A stretch of DNA of 64,000 nucleotides from positions 1 to 64,000 of the forward strand of contig JAERTF010000142.1 of the NCBI GenBank assembly GCA_016845105.1, written 5' to 3'. Source of the DNA: Bacteroidota bacterium. GTDB lineage: Bacteria; Bacteroidota; Bacteroidia; Bacteroidales; F082. This document shows, piece by piece, positions 1 to 10,288 of this stretch. Within the stretch, counting starts at the first letter, position 1; each line of letters begins with the position of its first letter. The translations under genes and the position numbers were made by a program. The notes beneath the pieces were generated by a model. That model did no database searches. It was not told where the DNA came from and saw only the letters and a program-made list of their open reading frames with translations.

Positions 1-68
1 TGTTGAAATAGTTTAATAATTTGGAGTATATATAGTATATTAATTCATTAATTGTTATCAGATATTCT

Positions 69-76
69 TAATTTTG
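69..76 (+). promoter_or_regulatory. Bacteroidota -7 box (TAATTTTG) upstream of purB
   Basis: Matches TAnnTTTG, 17 nt before the purB ATG. Confidence 0.5.
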
Positions 77-93
77 CGGACAAATAATTCACC

Positions 94-1446
94 ATGGAAC
101 TAAAACCAATTACAGCTATTTCTCCAGTTGATGGAAGATACCAAAGCAAAACAAATGAGTTGTCTAACTATTTCTCAGAGTTTGCTCTTTTTAAATACAG
201 AGTAAAAACCGAAGTTGAGTATTTTATATCTCTGTGTAAACTACCACTTGCAGGATTAGAGGAATTTGATCATGCTAATTTTTCAAGTCTAAGAGATATT
301 TATATCAAATTTTCACCTGAGGATGGCTTGGCCATTAAAGGAATTGAAAGAACAACAAATCATGATGTAAAAGCTGTGGAATACTTCCTAAAGGAATGTT
401 TCGATGAGATTGGTTTAAATGAGTATAAGGAGTTTGTTCATTTTGGTTTAACTTCTCAGGATATTAATAATACTGCATTGCCGCTATCCTTAAAGGATGC
501 AAATAATGAAGTAGTTAGACCAGCACTGGAGGGTTTATTGGAAAAAATTAACCTGTCTGCTTATGGCTGGAAAGATGTTTCGATGCTTGCTCGTACTCAT
601 GGACAACCGGCTTCACCAACTAAATTGGGTAAAGAAATATATGTTTTTGTTGAAAGGTTGGAAAATCAGTTGATGATGCTGGGTTCAATACCATTTTCAG
701 GTAAATTTGGAGGAGCAACCGGAAATTTTAATGCACATAAAGTTGCATATCCAAGAATAGATTGGGAAAGTTTTGCATGCCAATTTGTTAGAAAAGAACT
801 AAAACTTCATCGACAAAAAACGACAACACAAATTGAACATTATGATTACATGGCAGCATATTTTCATAACCTTAGTCGTATAAACACGATATTAATTGAT
901 TTTAGTCGTGATATTTGGACTTATATTTCAATGGATTACTTTAAGCAAAAAATAAAAAAGGGAGAAGTAGGTTCATCAGCAATGCCACATAAAGTAAACC
1001 CAATAGACTTTGAAAATGCAGAAGGAAACCTTGGTATTGCAAATGCACTGTTAATTCATTTAGCTGAAAAACTTCCTGTTTCTCGTCTTCAACGTGATTT
1101 AACTGATTCAACTGTTACTCGAAATATAGGGACACCAATTGGCCATATGCTCATTGCAATTAAGTCTTTGGTAAAGGGTCTTGATAAATTAATATTAAAT
1201 GAAGACAAGCTGGCAGAAGATTTGAATAATAACTGGGCGGTGATTGCCGAAGCAATACAAACAATACTTCGACGTGAGAACTATCCAAACCCCTATGAAG
1301 CATTGAAGGACCTAACCAGAACAAATGATAAAATTACGCAAGAATCATTGAATAGTTTTATAGACGGGCTTAAAATTGAGAACTCGATTAAATCGGAGTT
1401 AAAGCAAATTAATCCGAATAATTACACAGGCATAACATTAATGTAA
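94..1446 (+). CDS. purB: Adenylosuccinate lyase
   Basis: 450 aa; PurB-type N-terminus (LKPITAISPVDGRYQSK) and signature GEVGSSAMPHKVNPIDFENAEGN. Confidence 0.97.
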   Translation: MELKPITAISPVDGRYQSKTNELSNYFSEFALFKYRVKTEVEYFISLCKLPLAGLEEFDHANFSSLRDIYIKFSPEDGLAIKGIERTTNHDVKAVEYFLKECFDEIGLNEYKEFVHFGLTSQDINNTALPLSLKDANNEVVRPALEGLLEKINLSAYGWKDVSMLARTHGQPASPTKLGKEIYVFVERLENQLMMLGSIPFSGKFGGATGNFNAHKVAYPRIDWESFACQFVRKELKLHRQKTTTQIEHYDYMAAYFHNLSRINTILIDFSRDIWTYISMDYFKQKIKKGEVGSSAMPHKVNPIDFENAEGNLGIANALLIHLAEKLPVSRLQRDLTDSTVTRNIGTPIGHMLIAIKSLVKGLDKLILNEDKLAEDLNNNWAVIAEAIQTILRRENYPNPYEALKDLTRTNDKITQESLNSFIDGLKIENSIKSELKQINPNNYTGITLM

Positions 1447-1461
1447 TATAATTTAGTTGCT

Positions 1462-2349
1462 TTATTTTGATAATTTCTTGTAGTATTCTGCTTTCTTTTT
1501 ATCGCTTAAACGTCCATAAATATGACTTAAGTAATTTGCAGTTGCCGGTGTGGGTTGAATGCTATAGATAGTTTTGAAGTACTTGAGAGATTTCTTAAAA
1601 TCACCAGTTACAATATCCAATGCTGACAGAAGTTTTTTGTACTGCTTATTTGTTTTTTTGTTTTCATAGGCTTTCATTTCTTTTTGGTACCTATCCTCAG
1701 CCATTCGATAATACTTTTTACCAAACCATGTAAGAGCAACTATGTTTTCCTTGTTTATTTCGAGTAATTGTTTTGCAATTACCGAACACTCATCCATATT
1801 GTTTAACCCTTTGTTAATTTTGAAATATGCTTCTAATAATTCCAGGTTATCATTGTTATCATGAACTATTTCAGGCCATAGTTTAAGTGCTTGATCAAAA
1901 TTAGCAGATTCAATATAAGCGTAGAATAATTTTGTTTTTACGTCTTTAATGTATTTTCCACTGGGATATAAATCGATATAATCATCAAGAGCCAATATTT
2001 CCAACGAAAGATTATCAATTCTTTTATAGGCTTGCGCCAGAAAGTAGTATGTTCCTTCATTTGCATAGACAGTGTTGGATGCATTTTTTAGATAGGTAAT
2101 GGCAAGCTTTGTTTCACCTAGTTTAAATGCAGATTCACCTGCTTTAGTATAAACCTGGCATTCTTGCGAGTTATTATTACTTTCGTAAGTGTTGATAATT
2201 TCAGTATAGGATTGCAATGCATTACCAAAGTCCTTTGCTGAAAAATATGTGTCAGCATCAATTTTTTTCTGCGTTAATTGCTTTCCACTTCCACATCCTG
2301 ATAATAAGTATACCGATATAATTGTAGCAATCGCAAGTGAGTATTTCAT
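1462..2349 (-). CDS. TPR-type lipoprotein
   Basis: Signal peptide with lipobox (LLSGC) and TPR-like helical repeats. Confidence 0.7.
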   Translation of the reverse strand: MKYSLAIATIISVYLLSGCGSGKQLTQKKIDADTYFSAKDFGNALQSYTEIINTYESNNNSQECQVYTKAGESAFKLGETKLAITYLKNASNTVYANEGTYYFLAQAYKRIDNLSLEILALDDYIDLYPSGKYIKDVKTKLFYAYIESANFDQALKLWPEIVHDNNDNLELLEAYFKINKGLNNMDECSVIAKQLLEINKENIVALTWFGKKYYRMAEDRYQKEMKAYENKKTNKQYKKLLSALDIVTGDFKKSLKYFKTIYSIQPTPATANYLSHIYGRLSDKKKAEYYKKLSK

Positions 2350-2548
2350 TTTTTATTTTTTTAGATAATCTTTAAGAGCGGCAAAAGTAATATTTAATAC
2401 AATACGTGTTTAATCGACCATGCTAAATGCAACCTAGCACCCAGCATTATAGTCAATACACTTAAGAAGCAATATCGAGTCATAGTTTTTAATAGTTTTA
2501 AATATTCAACGAAAATTTGATCAGTATGCATTCTTCTAGTTTAAATAT

Positions 2549-2556
2549 TATTTTTG
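2549..2556 (+). promoter_or_regulatory. -7 box (TATTTTTG) upstream of the DUF5606 gene
   Basis: Matches TAnnTTTG, 18 nt before the ATG. Confidence 0.45.
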
Positions 2557-2574
2557 CACAAATTTTTGTAATAT

Positions 2575-3063
2575 ATGGATTTAAGTAAAATATTGTCAAT
2601 ATCCGGAAAACCAGGGTTATTTCTTATGGTTGGAGAGGCCAAAAATAATCTGATTGTTGAATCACTTTTGGACGGGAAAAAAGTTCCATCTTTTGCTCAT
2701 GACAGAGTAAGTACTCTTAAAGAAATAAGTATATACACTGATACTGAAGATGTTGCTTTGGAAGCAGTACTAAAGAGTATATTTGAATTAACTGATGGTA
2801 AGCCCATTGATAATCCTAAGAAATCTTCAGGAGATAAGCTCAAATCAACTTTTGCTGAGATACTACCAGAGTATGATCGTGATGCGGTTTATGTGTCTGA
2901 TATTAAAAAAATATTTTCATGGTATAATCTATTACTCGAAAAGGAGTTACTGGAATTTACAGATGAGGACGTTGAGGATGAAACTTTAAAATCTGATGAG
3001 AACTCTGAATCTATTGAAGGAGAAAAATTAGCAGAAGATAATAAACCAGAAGAAAAAGAATAG
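2575..3063 (+). CDS. DUF5606 domain protein
   Basis: Starts MDLSKILSISGKPGLF, followed by an acidic tail; typical of the Bacteroidota DUF5606 family. Confidence 0.75.
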   Translation: MDLSKILSISGKPGLFLMVGEAKNNLIVESLLDGKKVPSFAHDRVSTLKEISIYTDTEDVALEAVLKSIFELTDGKPIDNPKKSSGDKLKSTFAEILPEYDRDAVYVSDIKKIFSWYNLLLEKELLEFTDEDVEDETLKSDENSESIEGEKLAEDNKPEEKE

Positions 3064-3064
3064 C

Positions 3065-3829
3065 ATGAAAAGAATACAGGACTTTAATGTTATAAGTTAT
3101 ACTTGGTTAAATGATGATAATTATATTATCACATTGGGTTCGGAAACTGACATTGAATGTGTTGAACCCGGAAATTTCGCTGAAATTAAAGTCCCCAATT
3201 CACCAGATGTATTTCTGCGTCGCCCAATTTCAATTTTAGATGTTGATCATCAAAATAATACCATCAAATTCTATATCAAAGCAATAGGTAAGGGGACTCG
3301 ACAACTAGGTAATCTGGATATAAATTCATCCTTAAATATTGTTTATCCCCTCGGTAATTCGTTTAGCGTTATAAAAAAGAAAAGAGCATTAATTGTAGGT
3401 GGAGGATCAGGTATCGCTCCATTTATATTGCTTGCTTCTAAACTTAAGGATGAGAATACCGAGGTTACATTTTTAATTGGTGGTAGGACATCAGGTGATG
3501 TGTTTTTAACAGATGAATTTGGCAGATATGGAGAAGTTCTAGTAACTACTGAAGATGGTTCGTTGGGTGAAAAAGGTATGGTTACTCAACATTCAGTTTT
3601 CTCACGAACCATGGACTTTGATTTAATTTACACATGTGGACCTGACCCTATGATGAAAGCTGTTGCGAATATTGCCAGTGAAAAAGGAATTGATTGTGAA
3701 GCATCATTGGAAAATATGATGGCTTGTGGTATTGGTGCATGTTTATGTTGTGTAACTCCAACCATAAGAGGAAATGAATGTGTTTGTACCGAAGGACCTG
3801 TTTTTAATTCAAAAGATCTAGTATGGTAA
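3065..3829 (+). CDS. pyrK: Dihydroorotate dehydrogenase B electron-transfer subunit
   Basis: FAD/NAD domain and C-terminal 2Fe-2S cysteine motif [14 protein letters not shown]...CVCTEGPVF; overlaps pyrD. Confidence 0.95.
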   Translation: MKRIQDFNVISYTWLNDDNYIITLGSETDIECVEPGNFAEIKVPNSPDVFLRRPISILDVDHQNNTIKFYIKAIGKGTRQLGNLDINSSLNIVYPLGNSFSVIKKKRALIVGGGSGIAPFILLASKLKDENTEVTFLIGGRTSGDVFLTDEFGRYGEVLVTTEDGSLGEKGMVTQHSVFSRTMDFDLIYTCGPDPMMKAVANIASEKGIDCEASLENMMACGIGACLCCVTPTIRGNECVCTEGPVFNSKDLVW

Positions 3830-4734
3830 ATCTAAATGTTAATATCGCTGGTCTTAAATTAAAAAATCCAGTTACTACAGCATCAGGTACTTTTGGCTTT
3901 GGCGAAGAGTTTGAAGATTTCATTGATCTTAATAAGCTAGGCGGCATTTTTGTAAAAGGTCTAACCCTTTATAATCGTGAGGGTAATGACTACCCAAGAA
4001 TGGCAGAAACACCTTCCGGTATGTTAAATGCCGTAGGTCTTCAAAATAAAGGTATAGATTATTTTATTAATACAATATATCCTAAAATCAAAAAATGGGA
4101 CACGCAAATCTTTCCAAATATTAATGGTTCGGTGGTGGAAGATTATATTGCGGTTGCTGAAAAACTTAATGATGTTGAGGGTATTGAAGGGCTTGAACTT
4201 AATATTTCATGCCCAAATGTAAAAGAAGGTGGAATGGCTTTTGGTGTAAGCTGCCCATCGGCAATTGCTGTAACGAAAGCAGTACGAGAGGTTTATGATA
4301 AAACAATTATTGTTAAACTATCTCCTAATGTAACTGATATTACAGAAATAGCAAAGGGAGTAGAAGGTGCTGGTGCTGATGGAGTTTCATTGATTAATAC
4401 ACTTCTTGGGATGGCAATTGATGCAAATACCCGAAAACCAATCCTCTCAACAATTACTGGTGGATTATCCGGACCAGCCATAAAACCAGTGGCAATTAGA
4501 ATGGTATGGCAAGTATATAATGCTGTAAAAATTCCAATTGTTGGCATTGGTGGAATCATGAATGCTACAGATGCAATAGAGTTTATGTTGGCTGGATCTA
4601 CTGCAATACAGGTAGGAACAGCTAATTTTATTGATCCACAGATAAGTGTAAAGATAGTGGATGGTTTAGAAGATTATTGTACTCAAAATAGAATAACTGA
4701 GATAAGTGATCTTATTGGAGGAATGATATCCTAA
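3823..4734 (+). CDS. pyrD: Dihydroorotate dehydrogenase B catalytic subunit
   Basis: [28 protein letters not shown] and [14 protein letters not shown] motifs; overlaps pyrK. Confidence 0.96.
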   Translation: MVNLNVNIAGLKLKNPVTTASGTFGFGEEFEDFIDLNKLGGIFVKGLTLYNREGNDYPRMAETPSGMLNAVGLQNKGIDYFINTIYPKIKKWDTQIFPNINGSVVEDYIAVAEKLNDVEGIEGLELNISCPNVKEGGMAFGVSCPSAIAVTKAVREVYDKTIIVKLSPNVTDITEIAKGVEGAGADGVSLINTLLGMAIDANTRKPILSTITGGLSGPAIKPVAIRMVWQVYNAVKIPIVGIGGIMNATDAIEFMLAGSTAIQVGTANFIDPQISVKIVDGLEDYCTQNRITEISDLIGGMIS

Positions 4735-4778
4735 ACAATATTTCAAGCAATTTTAATTATACAACTTTCAAACTTTGT

Positions 4779-4786
4779 TACATTTG
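4779..4786 (+). promoter_or_regulatory. -7 box (TACATTTG) upstream of cysH
   Basis: Matches TAnnTTTG, 17 nt before the ATG. Confidence 0.5.
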
Positions 4787-4803
4787 CCCACTAATTTTAC
4801 ATT

Positions 4804-5511
4804 ATGATGAACAAAGAGATTATTGAATCATGGAATAATGAATTATCCAATTCAACACCACATGAAATTATAGGATTTTTTTTGAATAAATTCCCCGATA
4901 CAATTGCTTTATCTACAAGTCTAGGTCTGGAAGATCAGGTACTCACTGAAATTGTAGCTTCAGTTAATAAAAAAGCAAGGATATTTACGCTAGATACAGG
5001 ACGACTGTTTCCTGAAACATATGATTTGATTGATCGTACCTGTCGAAAATATGATATTACAATCGATGTTTATTTTCCAAATACTGAAGATATAGAAGAA
5101 ATGGTTAATTCAAAGGGGATTAATCTTTTTTATGATAGCATTGAAAATCGAAAACTTTGCTGTCATCTTCGAAAACTTGTTCCTTTGGCGCGTGCCATGG
5201 ATGGATTGGATGGATGGATTACGGGACTTAGAAAGGACCAGTCAGTAACTAGAACTGATATGCAGTTAATTGAATGGGATGAGAATAACAATATGTTAAA
5301 GATTAACCCATTAATAAACTGGACAGAGCGTGATGTTATTGATTATATCGAAGCCAGAAGTATTCCCAATAATCCGCTTCATAAAAAAGGGTTTGCAAGC
5401 ATTGGTTGTCAGCCATGTACTAGGGCAATCGAGCCAGATGAAGATATAAGAGCCGGTAGATGGTGGTGGGAAGACCCAGATACAAAAGAATGTGGGTTAC
5501 ATCAAAAATAA
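4804..5511 (+). CDS. cysH: Phosphoadenylyl/adenylyl-sulfate reductase, 4Fe-4S APS-reductase type
   Basis: KLCCHLRK and GCQPCTRAI cysteine pairs plus C-terminal ECGLH. Confidence 0.92.
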   Translation: MMNKEIIESWNNELSNSTPHEIIGFFLNKFPDTIALSTSLGLEDQVLTEIVASVNKKARIFTLDTGRLFPETYDLIDRTCRKYDITIDVYFPNTEDIEEMVNSKGINLFYDSIENRKLCCHLRKLVPLARAMDGLDGWITGLRKDQSVTRTDMQLIEWDENNNMLKINPLINWTERDVIDYIEARSIPNNPLHKKGFASIGCQPCTRAIEPDEDIRAGRWWWEDPDTKECGLHQK

Positions 5512-6836
5512 TGTTAGCTCCCCCCTCTATCAATAAAAGTATATTAAAGCTTGCAATACCAAATATTATTACCAATATTACTGTCCCATTGCTTGGATTG
5601 GTAGATCTTTCTTTAATGGGTCAGCTTAAGAATCCCATTTATATTGGAGCAATAGCTCTGGGAAGCATTATTTTTAACATTATCTATGCTAGTTTCAATT
5701 TCCTCCGGATGGGAAGTACTGGGTTTACTGCACAAGCATGGGGAGCAAAACAAAAAGATGAGATTTCTTTAGTATTGATCAGGTCGCTTATTGTAGCACT
5801 GGCTTTGGCTATTATGTTAATCGTGCTACAATATCCAATACAATGGTTATCTTTTCTAATTCTTGATGGAAGTAACGAAGTACGAGTTCTAGCCCAGGAA
5901 TATTATTCTATTCGAATTTGGGCAGCACCTGCCACAATTGGGTTATACGCTTTTTTTGGATGGTTTTTAGGAGTTCAAAATGCCAAGTATCCGATGATAA
6001 TTGCTCTGGTTATCAATGTGGTAAATATTGGACTTAATTTTTTATTTGTTCTGGGTATTGGAATGACTTCAGATGGTGTCGCAATAGCTACGGTTATCGC
6101 ACAATATACAGGGTTATTACTGGCAATCTATTATTTATTTAAGAAGTATAATAATTATGTTCGAAAATTTCCTGTAAGAATAATTCTTCAAGCTAAAGCA
6201 ATAAAGAGGTTCTTTAAAGTTAATTCCGATATATTTATTCGAACCCTGTTGTTGTTATTAACCCTTGCATTTTTTACGAATACTTCTGCCAAACTTGGTG
6301 ATGAAATTCTTGCCATAAATACTCTGTTATTTCAGTTTTTCTTTATTTTTTCATATTTCGCTGATGGATTTGCCTATGCAGGTGAGGCACTTACAGGAAA
6401 AGCGTTTGGTGCACATGATAGAAACTTATTAAAAAAGACAATTAAGTATTTGTTTTATTGGGGATGGGGAGCAGCAGTTTTAACTAGCTTGGTATATGCA
6501 ATTGGAATAAATACAATAATGGCTCTTTTAACTACAAATCCAATATTACGTGATTTAGCAAAGGATTATAATATCTGGGTTATTCTTATTCCTTTAACAA
6601 GCACATCAGCGTTTATTTGGGATGGAATTTTTGTTGGAGTAACTGCTTCAAAGGAAATGCGAAACGCAATGATTATTTCTTCTGTCCTTATATTTTTACC
6701 TGCTTATTATCTAACATCAGAGTATTTAGGAAATGATGCATTGTGGATGGCATTAAATGTATTCATGTTAAGTCGTGCCTTACTAATGTGGTTAATGTGG
6801 AGCAGGATAAAGACTCGCAGGTTCGTTAATAGCTAA
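5511..6836 (+). CDS. MATE family efflux transporter (DinF-like)
   Basis: About 12 TM helices with a MATE pattern (LAIPNIITNITVPLLGLVDLSLMGQL). The ORF track extends to 5460, but the likely ATG is 5511 in a TAATG stop/start overlap with cysH. Confidence 0.9.
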   Translation: MLAPPSINKSILKLAIPNIITNITVPLLGLVDLSLMGQLKNPIYIGAIALGSIIFNIIYASFNFLRMGSTGFTAQAWGAKQKDEISLVLIRSLIVALALAIMLIVLQYPIQWLSFLILDGSNEVRVLAQEYYSIRIWAAPATIGLYAFFGWFLGVQNAKYPMIIALVINVVNIGLNFLFVLGIGMTSDGVAIATVIAQYTGLLLAIYYLFKKYNNYVRKFPVRIILQAKAIKRFFKVNSDIFIRTLLLLLTLAFFTNTSAKLGDEILAINTLLFQFFFIFSYFADGFAYAGEALTGKAFGAHDRNLLKKTIKYLFYWGWGAAVLTSLVYAIGINTIMALLTTNPILRDLAKDYNIWVILIPLTSTSAFIWDGIFVGVTASKEMRNAMIISSVLIFLPAYYLTSEYLGNDALWMALNVFMLSRALLMWLMWSRIKTRRFVNS

Positions 6837-6947
6837 TTATTTATTTGATACATCATGTAGAATACTATTTCTTCAATATAATCTAGGAAATAGTACATTT
6901 AGCTTCTTATCTTTGAAAAAGTAATAATTTGTTTAATACTTCATCCT

Positions 6948-8183
6948 ATGTCTGAATATATTAATAATACAGAACTTCGAGTTAATAAACTTTATGAGTT
7001 TGCTACAGGTATAATAAATCACCAAAATGGAAAAACTCTCATCGATAGGTATAAAGATGCGATTTATGATGTTCACCCATTTGATGTAATTGTTATTGTT
7101 GATAGATTAATGATGGATAACATTGAGTTATCCGAATTAAAAACAGGGATAAATAAGGTGCTGAATATGTTTTATAGTAGCCTGATTAATAAACCGATAC
7201 CAGATTATAATAGTATCCCCTTTCTTGGATCTCTATGGGATGAAAATTATGCTCTAAACATCAAATTAATTAGTCTTAAACCTTTAATAAAAGAACTTAA
7301 TAAAAAGGACATAAGCAAAATTGGCTATAAGAATGTTCTAAAAAAGATATATGATATAGTAGTTGTTTTGCAAGAGTTTGAATTGCATTATATTAAAAAG
7401 GAGAATATTCTTTTTCCTTATGTTGAGAAGAAATTACCTGAGTATCGTTGTCAATCTGTGATGTGGTCCTACCATGATGATATTCGAAAATACATTAAAA
7501 ACATATTGAATCTTGCAGAGGCAAGAGGTACCAACTTAAAACAACTAAATAGAAATTTTGGAGATCTATTTTTTGCCATGAATGCAATAAAATTTAGAGA
7601 AGATTATATTCTATTTCCCGTTATTGAAAAAATTATTTCTCACGATGAATGGGTAGAAATGCAGCTCCAAAGTTATGAAATCGGATTTGCATTTATTGAA
7701 ACACCACCTAGACCAAATGAGTCGATCTCTAAAAATAACGATCTTTCAGAGAAAGTAATGACCATAAATAAATTATCTTCTACTTTATTGGATTTGGATA
7801 CGGGCCAGCTTACAGTCGATCAAATTATGATGATGATGAATAACCTACCTGTCGACATAACTTATGTTGATGAAAATGATGAGGTTAGATATTTTTCAGC
7901 ACCAGAACACAGAATATTTCCACGTTCAAAAGCAATAATTGGCCGACTTGTTGAGAATTGCCACCCACCTTCAAGTGTTCATATTGTTCAGGAATTAATT
8001 GATGCATTTAAATCAGGTGAAAAGAATAGTGAGAGTTTCTGGATTGAAATGGGACAGAAATTCATACTTATTCGATATTTCGCGTTGAGGGATACCGTTG
8101 GAAACTACAAGGGGACAATTGAAGTAAGTGAAGAAGTGTCATCGATAAGAAAACTCACTGGCGAAAAACGTTTGATGGAATAG
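6948..8183 (+). CDS. DUF438 + hemerythrin-like + PAS domain protein
   Basis: N-terminal DUF438-like helical domain; HxxxE...LFP and HDD hemerythrin-like motifs; C-terminal PAS (DITYVDENDEVRYFS). Confidence 0.75.
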   Translation: MSEYINNTELRVNKLYEFATGIINHQNGKTLIDRYKDAIYDVHPFDVIVIVDRLMMDNIELSELKTGINKVLNMFYSSLINKPIPDYNSIPFLGSLWDENYALNIKLISLKPLIKELNKKDISKIGYKNVLKKIYDIVVVLQEFELHYIKKENILFPYVEKKLPEYRCQSVMWSYHDDIRKYIKNILNLAEARGTNLKQLNRNFGDLFFAMNAIKFREDYILFPVIEKIISHDEWVEMQLQSYEIGFAFIETPPRPNESISKNNDLSEKVMTINKLSSTLLDLDTGQLTVDQIMMMMNNLPVDITYVDENDEVRYFSAPEHRIFPRSKAIIGRLVENCHPPSSVHIVQELIDAFKSGEKNSESFWIEMGQKFILIRYFALRDTVGNYKGTIEVSEEVSSIRKLTGEKRLME

Positions 8184-8184
8184 A

Positions 8185-8637
8185 TTAATCCAAATGCTTC
8201 TTCCTTAACTCGTACATTAATATTGCCGGAATAAAAAAGATAACATCTGCTATCATTTTTCCAATAAAAGTTCCCAAGAGGAAATCACCAGTAACCTTTG
8301 GTATTAGATACATAAAGAAAGGTCGTACAGCAAGAACATCTAATATTTCGGCAGGGCCAAACTCAATAATTAAATTTCTAAAATCAATTAGGAAAGATTT
8401 AATCTTATACTTTCGATTTTCTGATTTATGAAGTTTAATGCTTTTCCTAACATCAGCTATGGCAATAATACCATAAAAACTAATTGATGCCACCGCCGAT
8501 CCAACAAATGCTGCCAATACTCTATCTTCTGTTGACTCCATTATTAACCACGCTGTGGCTAATGATAATACTGTACTTAGTATATCAGCAAGCAAATATC
8601 TTTTAACCCAAATAATTATTTTCTGTTTTACTTTCAT
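8185..8637 (-). CDS. Small integral membrane protein
   Basis: 150 aa with several hydrophobic helices; starts 13 bp downstream of the APC transporter. Confidence 0.55.
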   Translation of the reverse strand: MKVKQKIIIWVKRYLLADILSTVLSLATAWLIMESTEDRVLAAFVGSAVASISFYGIIAIADVRKSIKLHKSENRKYKIKSFLIDFRNLIIEFGPAEILDVLAVRPFFMYLIPKVTGDFLLGTFIGKMIADVIFFIPAILMYELRKKHLD

Positions 8638-8650
8638 TTTGAGTGTAGTA

Positions 8651-10135
8651 TTATAGTTCGGTTACATCCAGTATATGATGTTGGAACCAATGAACCCAAT
8701 TATCGACCGGCAAAATTCCTGTTAGCATTATAATTATTGAAACCAATGCCAATACAACAATAACTAATGCAATAATTTTTTCGATAGGTTTAAATAAGGG
8801 ATCGTTGGATTCTTTTTCCTTCCAGGCTTTTTTATAAACGAATATGCCTATCGCATAAAGAATACTTGATAATAGAATATACTTTAAACCAGCAGCATAT
8901 ATTAACCATAAGCCATATATAGAAGCCATTGCTCCAATAATTATAGCTTTTCTTTTTAATTTTCCAGTGAAGTATTTTACATCCTTACCCAAAGCCTGTT
9001 TAAATAAAAACATAGCACTTAGCACATATGGGATCAATATCATCGAACCTGATATGCTGATGATTGCCAAAAAAGCATTTTTCTCGAATGCTGAGAAAAG
9101 CAAGGTGACTTGCATAATTATGCTTGTAATGATTAAAGCAATAACCGGAGACTCATTTTTATTTAGTTTTCCTAATATCTTTGGTAGTACACCATGAGCG
9201 GCTGCAGTTGAAGGAACTTCACTGGTCATGATTGTCCATGCTAACCATGCTCCAAGTATTGAAATAATAACCCCAAGGTTTAATACTACAGCGCCCCAAT
9301 CACCAACCATGGCTTTCATTACATATGCAGTTGAAGGATCAGGTAATTTTGCCAAATCAGATTGATTCATAATTCCAAAGGAAAAGATGCTTATGGAAGC
9401 ATAAATAAGAATTGCTCCTAAGAAACCTATAAATGTAGCTTTACCAACATCTTTGCTGTTTTTTGCCCGACCTGATATTACAACGGCTCCTTCAATCCCA
9501 ATAAATGCCCACAAAGTAACAAGCATCGTGCTTTTTATTTGTTTTGGAAGATTACCCAGATTACCATCAGTATGTCCCCAAATATCGAAACTAAGTTTAT
9601 CCCAATTAAAAACATAAAGAAGTACGATCACAAAAATAAAGAGAGGTACAAGCTTTGCAATGGTAGATATAACGTTGAGAATAGTGGCCCCACTAACTCC
9701 TCTTCGAACTAGAACATTCATGCCCCAAATTAATATGGAGCCACCAACAATTGACTGCCAATTATTACCAGAAATAAAAATAGGAAAAAAATACCCTAAA
9801 GCTTGCATCAATAGTACTGCAAAAGAAACATTACCAATGGCAGCACTAAGCCAATACCCCCATGCTGAATTAAATCCAACATATTTGCCAAACCCTTCGG
9901 CAGCGTATGTGTAGATTCCTGAGCTTAAATCTGGTCGGACATCACTTAAGGTCTTAAATGTTTGTGCCAAAAAGAACATGCCAATTCCGGTTATTACCCA
10001 TGCAATCAGCACTGCTCCAAGCGCCGCACCTTCGGCCATATTAGATGGTAAGTTAAAAACCCCACCGCCAAGCATTGAACCAACTACTATGGCTACTAAG
10101 CCTAAAAAGCCAACTTTTTTTGTATGTTCAGTCAT
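8651..10135 (-). CDS. APC family amino acid antiporter (basic amino acid/polyamine type)
   Basis: GSMLGGGVFNLPSNMA and about 12 TM helices; adjacent to an Orn/Lys/Arg decarboxylase. Confidence 0.85.
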   Translation of the reverse strand: MTEHTKKVGFLGLVAIVVGSMLGGGVFNLPSNMAEGAALGAVLIAWVITGIGMFFLAQTFKTLSDVRPDLSSGIYTYAAEGFGKYVGFNSAWGYWLSAAIGNVSFAVLLMQALGYFFPIFISGNNWQSIVGGSILIWGMNVLVRRGVSGATILNVISTIAKLVPLFIFVIVLLYVFNWDKLSFDIWGHTDGNLGNLPKQIKSTMLVTLWAFIGIEGAVVISGRAKNSKDVGKATFIGFLGAILIYASISIFSFGIMNQSDLAKLPDPSTAYVMKAMVGDWGAVVLNLGVIISILGAWLAWTIMTSEVPSTAAAHGVLPKILGKLNKNESPVIALIITSIIMQVTLLFSAFEKNAFLAIISISGSMILIPYVLSAMFLFKQALGKDVKYFTGKLKRKAIIIGAMASIYGLWLIYAAGLKYILLSSILYAIGIFVYKKAWKEKESNDPLFKPIEKIIALVIVVLALVSIIIMLTGILPVDNWVHWFQHHILDVTEL

Positions 10136-10187
10136 GTGATAACTAATTTAGTTTGTCATTCTGATGGGTTTGCCCTTCTGTTTATTT

Positions 10188-10264
10188 GTCCTTCTGAGCA
10201 AAGCGAAGAATCTCATATAATAATAAAACTACAGGTAGAGATTCTTCACTTCGTTCAGAAGGAC
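10188..10264. repeat. Bacteroidota-type intergenic inverted repeat (gtccttctgagcaaagcgaagaatctc / gagattcttcacttcgttcagaaggac)
   Basis: 27-nt arms, 24/27 complementary, at 10188-10214 and 10238-10264. Confidence 0.85.
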
Positions 10265-10288
10265 AACTTTATTAGTGAGGCTAATTAT

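Noticed and set aside
2795-2989. 64-aa ORF inside the DUF5606 gene
   Set aside because: Out-of-frame overlap, no supporting features.
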